From CAZIGK01 sp964538615 (GTDB lineage: Bacteria; Pseudomonadota; Alphaproteobacteria; Rickettsiales; RI-342), in the NCBI GenBank assembly GCA_964538615.1, contig CAZIGK010000003.1, positions 88,147 to 152,146 of the forward strand: 64,000 bases of DNA, given 5' to 3'. Positions within the stretch are counted from its first letter, which is position 1, and each line of letters begins with the position of its first letter. The notes under the pieces are model-generated. The model worked only from the letters and a program-made list of their open reading frames with translations. It was not told the origin of the DNA and did not search any database. Below are positions 33,548 through 42,599 of the stretch, one piece after another. The position numbers were made by a program, and so were the translations under genes.

Positions 33548-35698
33548 ATGAGTGTAAAGATACTTGCGAATGCCAGCCCCTTCCTTGCGGCTCAGCCCTG
33601 GGCAAAAGAACTGGATGAACCGGAAGGGTTTCTACGGCATCGGGCGGAAGTGGAGGCCTATTGCCAACGTATATTGTCAGATGCAGAAGCACATGTGTGG
33701 ACCGTGGCCAACCGTTCGGCACGCGTCAGGCAGTTTTATCAACAGAAGCCTGAGGCGTTGGTGAAAGAATGGCAGGCGCAGCAGCAGATGCTGGAGCGGC
33801 TGCGCGAGGTGGAGGGAATTGTCCTTTATCTACGGGATCGTTATGACACATCGCCACAGGGCGAGGTTTCTGCGCTGTCTGAGGCGGTAGAGAGCGCGGC
33901 TCGGATGGGTGACCTGCGACTCAGGGCGATCCAGCAGATGTCAGAGGCTCAGCGGGAACAGGCAGAGACCGTGCTGGCAGTGCGTATGTATCGGCCCACC
34001 ATTTGGGAATGGCTGACCAGCCCGTTTCGCCCACGTACCCGTGCTAAAGAGCTCGATTCGCTACAGGCGGATACCAGTATTCCCAACGCCTTTCAGGAGC
34101 TGTTGCAACAGGCAGCCAGATGGCAGGAGAACCCAACGCTACAGGCATATGCGGAGAAACAGGAACAACGCGCAATGGAGGCGCGTCGGCTTTCTGGTCG
34201 TCTGGAAGCAGGGGTTCGTGCGTTTCAGCGTGGAGAGGCGAGCGCGGCAGATATAGACGCGTTGGCGCGACAAATGCGTGAATTATATCACCTGCAGGGG
34301 GAGACAGATAAAATGCCTGCCCCGGTGGCCGAAGATAATGGGCTGCGTGCCAGATTAGGGCGCTGGTGGCAACGTGTGACGGGGCAGGCGCCTGCAGAGC
34401 CGCCTGCTTTAGTGACCCGACAACGCAGCACGATGCAGCTTTGGGAAGCTGTTTCCAGAGAGCAGGCGGTGGGTGACAAACCGGAACAAGTATTGCAGGA
34501 AATGGAGCATCTGGCGGCTGGAAGTGCCCGGTTGCTGGCCATGCGTGAAGAACTGATGGCATGGCGTGCAGCCTTGCCGCCACTGGCTCCCCTGAGTCAG
34601 CAGGAGGGAGAGGAACTGTACCGACGGGCAGCAGACTGGTTGCAGTATCAGGAGCTTCCAGCCAGCCTGGAGGGGTTTGGCAAAGAGCCATTTGCCCATG
34701 TGACGGCGGAATTGCGGAATATGCCGGGTATGAGACGGCGCGGAGTGGCGCGTCTACAGACGGATGGGGATATGGTTCTGTATGCCCATCAGGATGGAAC
34801 GTTGGGGCTATTGCAAACGCTATTGCATGAATTGGGGCATGTGGAGCTTTATGCAACGGCGCGTGCCGCGCATGGCGCGAAGCATGGTGCGGTGCCGATG
34901 CATGCCGGCATTGAGGGCAATGCCAGTTCTGCCATCCACGAAACCAAGGCGGCTCTGAATGAGATGTTGTTTTACAGCCTGATGCAGCAGATACGCCCGA
35001 ATGATCCAGTATTGCAGCAGCATCTGGAGGTACACCGTTTGCTGTTGGCGACGGATGCGACGCAATCTGTGGAGCGTTTGCGCGCAGAAGTGGCCGTGCG
35101 TCAGGTTTTGGAACATTTGGGGGATGCATCGGTCAGCCCGGCGCAGTTGCATCAGCACATGAAGCAGGCCGTGGAACAGGCGGCACCGGCGTATGTGGAA
35201 TACCGGCGTCGTACCAGCAAAGATGACGCCGCGCGTCAGCACTGGGAGCAGTATCCGCATTTGATGATCAGTGACGATATGATGCATGAGCGAGCGTTTC
35301 GGGGGGCATCGTATGCGCTGGCGGCCAATGCGGTATTTCCATTATATATGCAGCCAGACGGCGTGTTGGCAACGCCGGAGCTGTGGCGTACTGTCCATCA
35401 TGCCATGATGCAGGCGTTGCGAGCGGATGTGCAGGCGGGTCAATCGAAGGCACTGACCGTACAGGCGGTGGAGCAGCATATAGACAAGTCTTTAGGGGTA
35501 CAACGGAACCATGTGCTGGAGCAGGTGTTGGAGCATATGGGACAGCGGATGCAGCAGTTGCGTAGCCAGATAACGCCAGAGGAGACGGAAGTCGCCCAGC
35601 CCTCTGCCTCTGACACATTACAGCCAGACGTGGATGCTCCTCTGGTGGGAGCCGCAGTGGCTGGCATGCACGCGAATCACGCAGGCAAGGAGCGTTAG
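33548..35698 (+). CDS. Large protein with HELGH metallopeptidase motif, candidate secretion substrate
   Basis: I do not recognise the family. The 716-residue product has no signal peptide or membrane span. Residues about 1-420 are helical and rich in Glu, Gln, Ala and Arg, resembling coiled coil. At 427-431 the sequence LLHELGHVELYA has the HExxH zinc-peptidase signature in a hydrophobic context, and about 34 residues on, IHETKAALNEMLFYSL offers Glu465 or Glu472 as a third ligand, as in gluzincins. The last 230 residues are again helical and end in a polar tail (ETEVAQPSASDTLQPD...AGKER). It lies between virB11 and virD4 on the same strand, so a role as an effector or a system-specific peptidase is plausible; neither is shown. 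Confidence 0.75.
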   Translation: MSVKILANASPFLAAQPWAKELDEPEGFLRHRAEVEAYCQRILSDAEAHVWTVANRSARVRQFYQQKPEALVKEWQAQQQMLERLREVEGIVLYLRDRYDTSPQGEVSALSEAVESAARMGDLRLRAIQQMSEAQREQAETVLAVRMYRPTIWEWLTSPFRPRTRAKELDSLQADTSIPNAFQELLQQAARWQENPTLQAYAEKQEQRAMEARRLSGRLEAGVRAFQRGEASAADIDALARQMRELYHLQGETDKMPAPVAEDNGLRARLGRWWQRVTGQAPAEPPALVTRQRSTMQLWEAVSREQAVGDKPEQVLQEMEHLAAGSARLLAMREELMAWRAALPPLAPLSQQEGEELYRRAADWLQYQELPASLEGFGKEPFAHVTAELRNMPGMRRRGVARLQTDGDMVLYAHQDGTLGLLQTLLHELGHVELYATARAAHGAKHGAVPMHAGIEGNASSAIHETKAALNEMLFYSLMQQIRPNDPVLQQHLEVHRLLLATDATQSVERLRAEVAVRQVLEHLGDASVSPAQLHQHMKQAVEQAAPAYVEYRRRTSKDDAARQHWEQYPHLMISDDMMHERAFRGASYALAANAVFPLYMQPDGVLATPELWRTVHHAMMQALRADVQAGQSKALTVQAVEQHIDKSLGVQRNHVLEQVLEHMGQRMQQLRSQITPEETEVAQPSASDTLQPDVDAPLVGAAVAGMHANHAGKER

Positions 35699-35732
35699 GT
35701 TCAATCCATTTTGAGCTTTTGGAGAGCTGTAA

Positions 35733-35882
35733 ATGGCAGTTTGGGGCGCTTCGATGTGCACCTATGCCACGCAGGTCAGAGCATATAGCATTGTCATTCC
35801 ACCATATGCGAAGAGGAGCTTGAACGTCTTACTTGGTGAACCCTTCGGGTGTTATGTGCGCTGCGCGAGACGTATCCTGTGA
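35733..35882 (+). CDS. Possible 49-residue peptide after the HELGH gene
   Basis: An ATG at 35733 lies 8-9 nt after GGAG and opens a 49-codon frame (MAVWGASMCTYATQVRAYSI at its start) with several Arg and Cys. It follows the HELGH gene by 34 nt and its end overlaps the 3' end of the convergent receiver gene by 54 nt. No family is recognised. The good ribosome-binding site is the only positive evidence. Confidence 0.2.
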   Translation: MAVWGASMCTYATQVRAYSIVIPPYAKRSLNVLLGEPFGCYVRCARRIL

Positions 35883-36305
35883 TAGCTTTTCTGCTTCAAC
35901 TGCTTGCATGGAACGATTCAGCGCTTCAGCTAACGGTTGATAGTCAAAATCAAGTTTATCCAGAAACTCGGCGGCCTGACCACCTGCTGCTTTGACGCGG
36001 CTTTCACTCCCTGAACCGGATAGCATGACTCTGGCGATGCCCGTACCCGCTAATAGCCGAAGTAAGTCCATTCCAGAGTGCCCTGCCCCGGTGTCATTAT
36101 CTGTGATAATGGCATCAGGGATATGACGTGATGGGCGCTGGTTAGTGAGTGGGCTATGGATGTCAATTCCCATGTGAATAAGAACGTCATTCACGGAGGC
36201 AAACGTTTGAACATCACCCTCAGAAAAATCTGTTGTATCCAGTATGGCATCTACGACAGACGTACGCCAGTTTTGTGCATCGTCAACAATATATATACTA
36301 GGCAT
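35829..36305 (-). CDS. Single-domain response-regulator receiver protein
   Basis: The 158-residue product is a CheY-like receiver domain without an output domain. It starts with IYIVDDAQNW (acidic pair Asp8-Asp9), has the likely phospho-acceptor Asp69 at the end of PDAIITD, the switch Ser in VMLSGSGS, and the conserved Lys in FLDKLD. The ATG has GGAGGATAG upstream, a strong ribosome-binding site. It lies on the opposite strand inside the secretion island between the HELGH gene and virD4. The codon use (ATA, TAT runs at the start) looks more AT-rich than its neighbours, so it may be a later arrival. Which kinase feeds it cannot be told. Confidence 0.82.
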   Translation of the reverse strand: MPSIYIVDDAQNWRTSVVDAILDTTDFSEGDVQTFASVNDVLIHMGIDIHSPLTNQRPSRHIPDAIITDNDTGAGHSGMDLLRLLAGTGIARVMLSGSGSESRVKAAGGQAAEFLDKLDFDYQPLAEALNRSMQAVEAEKLSQDTSRAAHITPEGFTK

Positions 36306-36489
36306 AAGCTATCCTCCAATCATGTACGGCGCCAATGTAGCAGGTGTTGTTGACATTTTTGTGACGGATTGTTCTTTGGAGGTGGATACTCTTCACGCAA
36401 TGGTAACTCCTGTCGGCTAAGGTAGCCTGTGAACAAGCCTGTGGCGTGGTTGCCGCAGGGGTGAACAGCATGGTATTTTTGTCTCTGCT

Positions 36490-39400
36490 ATGAGTCAGTT
36501 AAGCGATCGTTCCGATTTTTATAACCGCCTGCTGTTGGCCGTGACGGTCACGGTGATTGTGGGTATTCCTACCTATGCGGGGATGCTGGGAACGGCTGTG
36601 ATGTCTGCCCCTGAATATACCTGGGCATTTATTAGTAACCCACCGTATTTGTGGCAGACCTATCAGGCATTGGTGGGCTATTGGCTGCAATATGCCGGGC
36701 AGTTGCAGGTTGATATGCACGTGAAGCTGATAGGCCCAACGGTTGGGGCATTGTTGGCCGTTGGGGGGAAGCTGTTCCTGTTCCGGGCGCCGTTGATGGA
36801 TTTTCGACCCTTTAAGAAAAAAGAATCGGTGCATGGGGATGCACACTGGGCGACGCCGGCGGAAATTAAAAAGGCCGGGTTGTTTGCCAAGGAAGGGGTG
36901 CTGTTGGGGCAGTATAAACCCGGCAAATATTATATTGCGGATGGTTTCCAGCACTTGCTGCTGTTTGCGCCAACCGGTTCTGGTAAAGGGGTGGGTTTTG
37001 CGATTCCTAACCTGTTGTTCTGGCAGCAGAGCTGCTGCGTGCATGATATTAAGCTGGAGAACTGGGAATTGGCGTCTGGCTGGCGTGCCAGTCAGGGGCA
37101 GGATGTGTATGTGTGGAACCCTGCTGACCCGAACGGGATTACCCATTGTTACAACCCACTGGACTGGATTAGTACCAAGCCGGGGCAGATGGTGGATGAC
37201 GTACAGAAAATCTCCAACCTGATTTTGCCAGAGCAGGAGTTCTGGCAGAACGAGGCGCGATCTCTGCTGGTGGGGGTGATGCTGTATTTATGTGCCGTAC
37301 CGGAGAAGGTGACGTCTTTCGGGGAAGTGGTGCGCACCATGCGTAGCGATGACGTGACCTATAATCTGGCTGTGGTACTGGACACGATTGGGAAGAAGAT
37401 TCACCCGGTAGCCTATATGAACATTGCCGCCTTTTTGCAGAAAGCGGATAAAGAACGCTCCGGGGTCGTTTCGACATTGAACTCCGGGTTGGAACTGTGG
37501 GCGAACCCGCTGATTGATACGGCCACAGCATCGTCTGACTTTAACGTATCCATGTGGAAAAAGAAGAAAATCACCGTGTATTGCGGGGTGACCCCGGACA
37601 ACTTGCAGCGTCTGCAACCGTTGCTACAGGTGTTTTATCAGCAGTGTACGGATATTTTGACCCGTCACATGCCGAAGCCGGATGAACCTTATGGCGTATT
37701 GTTTCTACTCGACGAGTTTCCAACGCTTGGAAAAATGCCGCAGTTTGAAGCGGGGATTGCATATTTCCGGGGGTATCGGGTGCGGTTGTTCCTGATTGTG
37801 CAGGATACACAGCAGCTGAAGGGCATTTATGAAGAAGCGGGGATGAACTCGTTTCTCTCCAACGCGACCTACCGTATTACCTTTGCCGCGAACAACGTGG
37901 AGACAGCCAATTTGATTTCCCAGTTGATTGGGAATAAGACGGTTGTCCAAGAATCGCATAACCGACCTAAGTTTCTGGATTTGAACCCTGCATCCCGTAC
38001 CATGCACGTCTCCGAGACGCAGCGGGCATTGCTGTTGCCGCAGGAAGTGATTGGGTTGCCACGGGATGAGCAGATTATTTTGATTGAATCGCAGCCGCCG
38101 ATTCGATGCGGGAAGATTTTTTACTTTAAGGACTCGTTTTTTACCAAGCGGTTGATGAAACCGGTGCCGATTCCGGAGCAGGAGCCGTACGACCCGCGCA
38201 AAGGGCAGGGTGGGGATGAACCGCCGCCGGATGATGCGGGTTCTGGTAAGGCTGCCAGCAAAGCCGGGGCAAAACCGGGTGCGAAGCCGGGCGGCAAACC
38301 GGGAGGGGCGAAGCCTCCGGCACCGCCTGCCCCACCGAAGCCTCCAGCGCCTCCACCGCCACAGGCGAAACCTGCCGAGGCACCGAAGGCCATTGAAGAG
38401 AAAAAGGCCAACCCTTTTGATTTACCTCCAATGCCACCAAAGAAAGAAGCTGCGGCAGTCCCCAAACCTGCGGCAGCAGGGGGCAACCCGTTTGATCTGC
38501 CACCATTGCCACCCAAGCCTGCGGCGGCGAAGCCGGAGGTTGCGAACCCTGCGGCAGCAGGGGGCAATCCGTTTGATCTGCCGCCATTACCGCCCAAGCC
38601 TGCGGCGGCGAAGCCGGAGGTTGCGAACCCTGCGGCAGCAGGGGGCAATCCGTTTGATCTGCCGCCATTACCGCCCAAGCCTGCGGCGGCGAAGCCGGAG
38701 GTTGCGAAACCTGCGGCAGCAGGAGGCAACCCGTTTGACCTGCCGCCATTACCGCCCAAGCCAGCGGCGGCGAAGCCGGAGGCCGCGAAACCTGCGGCAG
38801 CAGCAGGGGGCAACCCGTTTGACCTGCCGCCATTACCGCNNNNNNNNNNNNNNNNNNNNNNNNNNNNNNNNNNNNNNNNNNNNNNNNNNNNNNNNNNNNN
38901 NNNNNNNNNNNNNNNNNNNNNNNNNNNNNNNNNNNNNNNAACCTGCGGCAGCAGCAGGGGGCAACCCGTTTGACCTGCCGCCATTACCGCCCAAACCAGT
39001 GGCGGCGAAGCCGGAGGCCGCGAAACCTGTGGCAGCAGGGGGCAACCCGTTTGACCTGCCGCCATTACCGCCCAAACCAGCGGCGGCGAAGCCGGAGGTT
39101 GCGAAACCTGCGGCAGCAGCAGGGGGCAACCCGTTTGACCTGCCGCCATTACCGCCCAAGCCAGCGGCGGCGAAGCCGGAGGCTGCGAAACCTGTGGCAG
39201 CAGGGGGCAACCCGTTTGACCTGCCGCCATTACCGCCCAAACCAGCGGCGGCGGGTACAAAATTTGGGCCAGCGGTACCTCCACCCAAACAGCCACCGAA
39301 GCCCGCAGTGGCTGCGCCAATGACCGAGGTGATGGTTGAAGGCGCGTACAAGGCGAGCGCCGATGATGGGGAACAAGGAGGAAATACCGGAGGGTCTGCT

Positions 39401-39640
39401 CCGGCCGGATCGTATGGTTCCTCCACACAGGGGGATAACCACGGGGGAAATCATGGTGCCACGGGAGGCAGTGGGGGAGGTTTCCCTGTTCCGCCTGTTG
39501 CCCCCGGTTCTCATGCCGCGCCAGCGGCTGCATCTACCAGTGCGCCTACTGGTGGGGGCAGCAAGCCTGTCTTTATGCCCGCTATTCCCATGACGCCTTC
39601 GCAGCGTCGGGAGAAGGAAATGCAGGAAAAGAACGAGTGA
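36490..39640 (+). CDS. virD4: VirD4 coupling protein with repetitive NPFDLPPLPPKP tail (interrupted by assembly gap)
   Basis: VirD4 is the coupling ATPase that brings substrates to the channel. It has two N-terminal spans (about residues 12-38 and 76-98), a cytoplasmic ATPase with Walker A APTGSGKG at 159-166, Walker B FLLDEFPTLGKM near 404-415, and NVETANLISQLIGNKT. After residue about 560 the tail becomes Pro/Ala/Lys-rich and then a tandem array of 27-28-residue units. A 100-N gap interrupts the array, and the frame is shifted after it only because the N count is arbitrary. The reading frame resumes and ends at TGA 39638-39640. The coordinates therefore describe one gene with missing sequence. 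Confidence 0.92.
38464..39249 (+). repeat. 81/84-bp tandem repeats in the virD4 tail
   Basis: At least nine near-identical units code for NPFDLPPLPPKPAAAKPEVA followed by a short Ala/Gly spacer. Units with three Ala are 81 bp and those with four Ala are 84 bp. Nucleotide identity is very high, which points to recent amplification or gene conversion and explains why the assembly failed here. Confidence 0.95.
38840..38939. other. Assembly gap (100 N)
   Basis: Exactly 100 undetermined bases suggest a standard placeholder of unknown size. Both edges fit the same repeat unit. The smallest filler restoring a whole unit is 33 bp, and any true length must be a multiple of three to keep virD4 in frame, which 100 is not. 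Confidence 0.97.
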
Positions 39641-39708
39641 TAGGGCATGGGCCTGCTACCGTTGCCTTGCAGGAGAGGCAATAGGCCGATGGGTAACGGG
39701 GATATTTT

Positions 39709-41799
39709 TCATCTGAAAATATGGCTTAGCTGTTCCAGCGCATGGTGGGTCAGGGCATCTGTTGTGAATTGGGGGATGGTCTCCTGTCGGAAGGTACCCT
39801 GAAAGCCGAAACCCTGCATGAGTTGCTGATAGAGCGGTTGCAGCGCTTGCGTTAAGCTATTGGGGAGTGGGCGGAGGCTGCGCAGAATCAGGGATAATTG
39901 CCGGGGAGCTATACTGGCGGTGGGGTTTTCTGGCCCGCGCCACAGCCCTTCTAATTGTAGGGGGCCGGTGTGACGGAACTCCAGTTCCAGTAGGAAATGC
40001 TGGGTGGCCGTGCCATCTTCGTGCCGCAATTTGCCCTCCTTGCGTTGGTAAATGAGCAATGGGCGCACTTCGCCTCCTTCTGTCCAGAAGGGGGTGAGAT
40101 GGAGATTCCACGGTTGATCGGGCGCGGTTTGTGGCAGTTGTTGCAGGCTTTGGCCGAGCTGTTGTAGCTCCCCTTGCAGGCGTTGCAGCAGAGGCTGGAG
40201 TTCCTGTTTTTGCTGAAGCTGTTGCCAGATATCTTCCCCCAGCCAGCGGGTGAGGGGTTGACTGCCTTTCAGGGCGACCAGAAACAGCAGAGTAGTATCC
40301 AGTAGCAGATTGTTCATGCGAGGGAGACGCTGTTCCAGTGCGGGCAGAAGAATCGGGAGATGCTGCCCCAGTTGTTGCATGAGTTGTTCCAGCGTATGCC
40401 AGCGAGGGAGGCGTTCCGCCAGGGCGGCGGGTGGTGTGTTGGGAGTGGTGATGGGTTCCAGCGTGAATTGGAATTGTTCGCCATCCTGAAGGGGGATGTT
40501 GGGTGCTAACTGGAAGGTGCCAATGGGGGTGATGAGTTGTGGATGTGGCTGCCCGGAGAGCTGCTGTACCTGTCCGGAAAGGATGGTTTGCGGAAGCAGG
40601 AAGGGGGTGGGGGATGCAGGCGTCGTCTGCGTGATGGTGGTGGAAGAGGGCTGGGAATGGACAGGGACGTAGCTGCTTACCTGCGAGGGGGGGACTGACG
40701 AGGGGGGGACTTGCGAGGGGGGGATGGATATCTGGCTGGGAGGAGCCGATGTGGAGGATGTTAGTGCAGATGCACTACCCGTGGGAGCCCCGTAACTGAG
40801 AATGCGTAGGAACCAATGGTTGGGAGGCTGACTGGGAGTGGGAGCGGTGATATTGCCGGATGCTGGGGTGGCAGGATGCGTGTGAATACTGGTCTGTGCG
40901 GGTGTGGCAAGAGGGAAATGGCCGGTGACGGCGGGAGAGGCAGGTGAAGCGGGGAGTGCAGGGGCAGGTTCACGGGCGGTATGTGCCGCGGTGGAGGGTG
41001 GTATTTGGCCGTTTGCCTGCGTGTGTGTGGCAGGAAGGGAGTGACCGGTGACGGTGGGAGAGGCAGGTGAAGTGGGGAGTGCAGGGGCAGGTTCACGGGC
41101 GGTATGTGCCGCGGTGGAGGGTGGTATCTGGCTGCTTGCCTGCGTGGGCAGAAGGGCGGTGGAGGTGTCTGCTGGCATGGCTGTGCTGGCGGGGGGGGAG
41201 GCGGGTGCGAGAAAGGTTTGCAGGCGTTGTACCAATAGATCGCGCAGTTGTTGTTGTTCCGGGCTGCTGTGGCTGAGGGTGGCATAGAGCAAGCTACCAA
41301 TCGGCAGGCGAGGCGCAGGTGGGTTGCCCTGAAGGGGTTGTTGCGTGGCAAGCTGTTGGGCTTCTTGTTTCAGGCTGAGTTGGCGCAAGTGGTTATAGCC
41401 TTCTGGTTTACGCAGTTCTGCTTCGGCCTGAGGTTGGCCGGGCAAGGTGGCGTCCGGGCTGTGGGTGGGGCGGGTGAGTTGTCCAACCGGAATATGCGAA
41501 ACCGTGAGGGGGCGAATGGCGGGTAGATCCTGTCCCGGTTGCTGGATTAGCCGGATGAGCATGTCGCTGCCGCGTTGCAGGTGGCGTAGCAGTGCGGCTT
41601 CTGCTTTGAATTGCAGAACCCCAAGCTTGGTGTTGAGTAGCACTTTGCCATCGGGCAGCAGTTCTTCCACTTTGCCTTCCAGCAAAGCGCCTTCCGGCAG
41701 GTTGTGCAGTACATCTGCCGGGATGGGACGATGCTCCCGCGGGCCAGTACCGGTGGGTTGGCTAATACCCAGCAGGGGCGTGACGCTGAACCCCACCAT
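39709..41799 (-). CDS. fliK: FliK-like flagellar hook-length control protein (probable)
   Basis: The 696-residue product is built like hook-length rulers. A short folded N-terminus (LLEGKVEELLPDGKVLLNT) leads into a long Pro/Ser/Thr/Gln-rich middle with internal duplications. A folded C-terminal domain follows with FLLELEFRHTGPLQLEGL, the pattern of the FliK C-terminal export-switch domain. The Gln/Leu-rich helical stretch LLQRLQGELQQLGQSLQQL precedes that domain. It lies 7 nt after flhG at the 3' end of the flagellar cluster. No exact motif proves the assignment, so it is a probable FliK rather than a certain one. Confidence 0.7.
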   Translation of the reverse strand: MVGFSVTPLLGISQPTGTGPREHRPIPADVLHNLPEGALLEGKVEELLPDGKVLLNTKLGVLQFKAEAALLRHLQRGSDMLIRLIQQPGQDLPAIRPLTVSHIPVGQLTRPTHSPDATLPGQPQAEAELRKPEGYNHLRQLSLKQEAQQLATQQPLQGNPPAPRLPIGSLLYATLSHSSPEQQQLRDLLVQRLQTFLAPASPPASTAMPADTSTALLPTQASSQIPPSTAAHTAREPAPALPTSPASPTVTGHSLPATHTQANGQIPPSTAAHTAREPAPALPASPASPAVTGHFPLATPAQTSIHTHPATPASGNITAPTPSQPPNHWFLRILSYGAPTGSASALTSSTSAPPSQISIPPSQVPPSSVPPSQVSSYVPVHSQPSSTTITQTTPASPTPFLLPQTILSGQVQQLSGQPHPQLITPIGTFQLAPNIPLQDGEQFQFTLEPITTPNTPPAALAERLPRWHTLEQLMQQLGQHLPILLPALEQRLPRMNNLLLDTTLLFLVALKGSQPLTRWLGEDIWQQLQQKQELQPLLQRLQGELQQLGQSLQQLPQTAPDQPWNLHLTPFWTEGGEVRPLLIYQRKEGKLRHEDGTATQHFLLELEFRHTGPLQLEGLWRGPENPTASIAPRQLSLILRSLRPLPNSLTQALQPLYQQLMQGFGFQGTFRQETIPQFTTDALTHHALEQLSHIFR

Positions 41800-41806
41800 C
41801 TTTACG

Positions 41807-42586
41807 TTACCCCCTGCGTGTCATGAGTTTGACGGAAAGTGCGGCGGCATCCGTTGCGGCGGTGGTGCCGGGGGCGCGGTTGATGATGGAGTCTTGCTGG
41901 CGGATGGCTTCCCGCACTTTATTGTCTTTACGGATAATGCCTGCCAATGTGGGATCGAACTTGAGAAAGTTTTTGCAGGCAGACTGTAAAGCCGCGAAGG
42001 TTTTTTCGCCTTCTTTTTTATTGGCAACCTGATTGACGGCGACCATCACTTCCAGATTGGGCACATCTCGACGTGCCAGTTTGATGAAGGCGTAGGCATC
42101 GGTCAGGGAGGTGGGTTCATCCGTCATGACCATTAACACGCGGTTTGCCAGTGAGCAGATGAAGCGTGCATGCACATCTACTCCGGCGCCTAAATCCAGC
42201 AGTACCATATCATAGTGACGGGAAAGGGTGGCCATATCCCGCCCGAACTGTCGGAGTTTTTCGGTCGGCAGGCTGCCCAGCGCGCCGGAGCCGGAACGCC
42301 CTGCCAGCACATCAAATCCACCGGATTCATAGGGAGTGACGCATTGTTCCAGCGTAGCTTTGCCCGCAAAATAGCGGGCGAGGTCTTGCTCGACAGACAG
42401 GCCTAGTTGCACATCCACATTGGCCAGTCCGATATCGCCATCGAACAGGAGGACGCGGCGACCCGAACGGGCGATGAGGTGCGCCAGCGTGATAGACAGC
42501 CAGGTTTTGCCTACCCCTCCCTTGCCGGAAGCGATGGCGAGCATGGAATTGGGCATACGGTTGCTGGATGCAGGGGAATCAGTCAT
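41807..42586 (-). CDS. flhG: FlhG (YlxH/FleN), MinD-like regulator of flagellar number
   Basis: FlhG is a ParA/MinD-type ATPase that works with FlhF to set flagellar number and place. From ATG 42584-42586 (with GAGAGG upstream) the product is 259 residues. The deviant Walker A ASGKGGVGKTW is near residues 20-30. Switch motifs follow: LLFDGDIGLANVDVQLGL, VLLDLGAGVD and MVMTDEPTSLTDAYAFIKL. VAVNQVANKKEG completes the MinD fold. It starts 14 nt after flhF, the usual neighbour. Confidence 0.94.
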   Translation of the reverse strand: MTDSPASSNRMPNSMLAIASGKGGVGKTWLSITLAHLIARSGRRVLLFDGDIGLANVDVQLGLSVEQDLARYFAGKATLEQCVTPYESGGFDVLAGRSGSGALGSLPTEKLRQFGRDMATLSRHYDMVLLDLGAGVDVHARFICSLANRVLMVMTDEPTSLTDAYAFIKLARRDVPNLEVMVAVNQVANKKEGEKTFAALQSACKNFLKFDPTLAGIIRKDNKVREAIRQQDSIINRAPGTTAATDAAALSVKLMTRRG

Positions 42587-42599
42587 GGGGTAGCCTCTC

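Noticed and set aside
34044..35129. Long minus-strand frame opposite the HELGH gene
   Set aside because: Composition is His/Pro/Ala-rich shadow coding, without start signals. The plus-strand frame is complete and carries the zinc motif.
36350..36378. TTGACA in front of virD4 as a promoter
   Set aside because: No acceptable -10 box occurs at 15-19 bp spacing. The real virD4 promoter is not identified.
38121..39533. Long minus-strand and alternative plus-strand frames across the virD4 tail
   Set aside because: GC-rich tandem repeats keep several frames open. Only the NPFDLPPLPPKP frame continues the ATPase.
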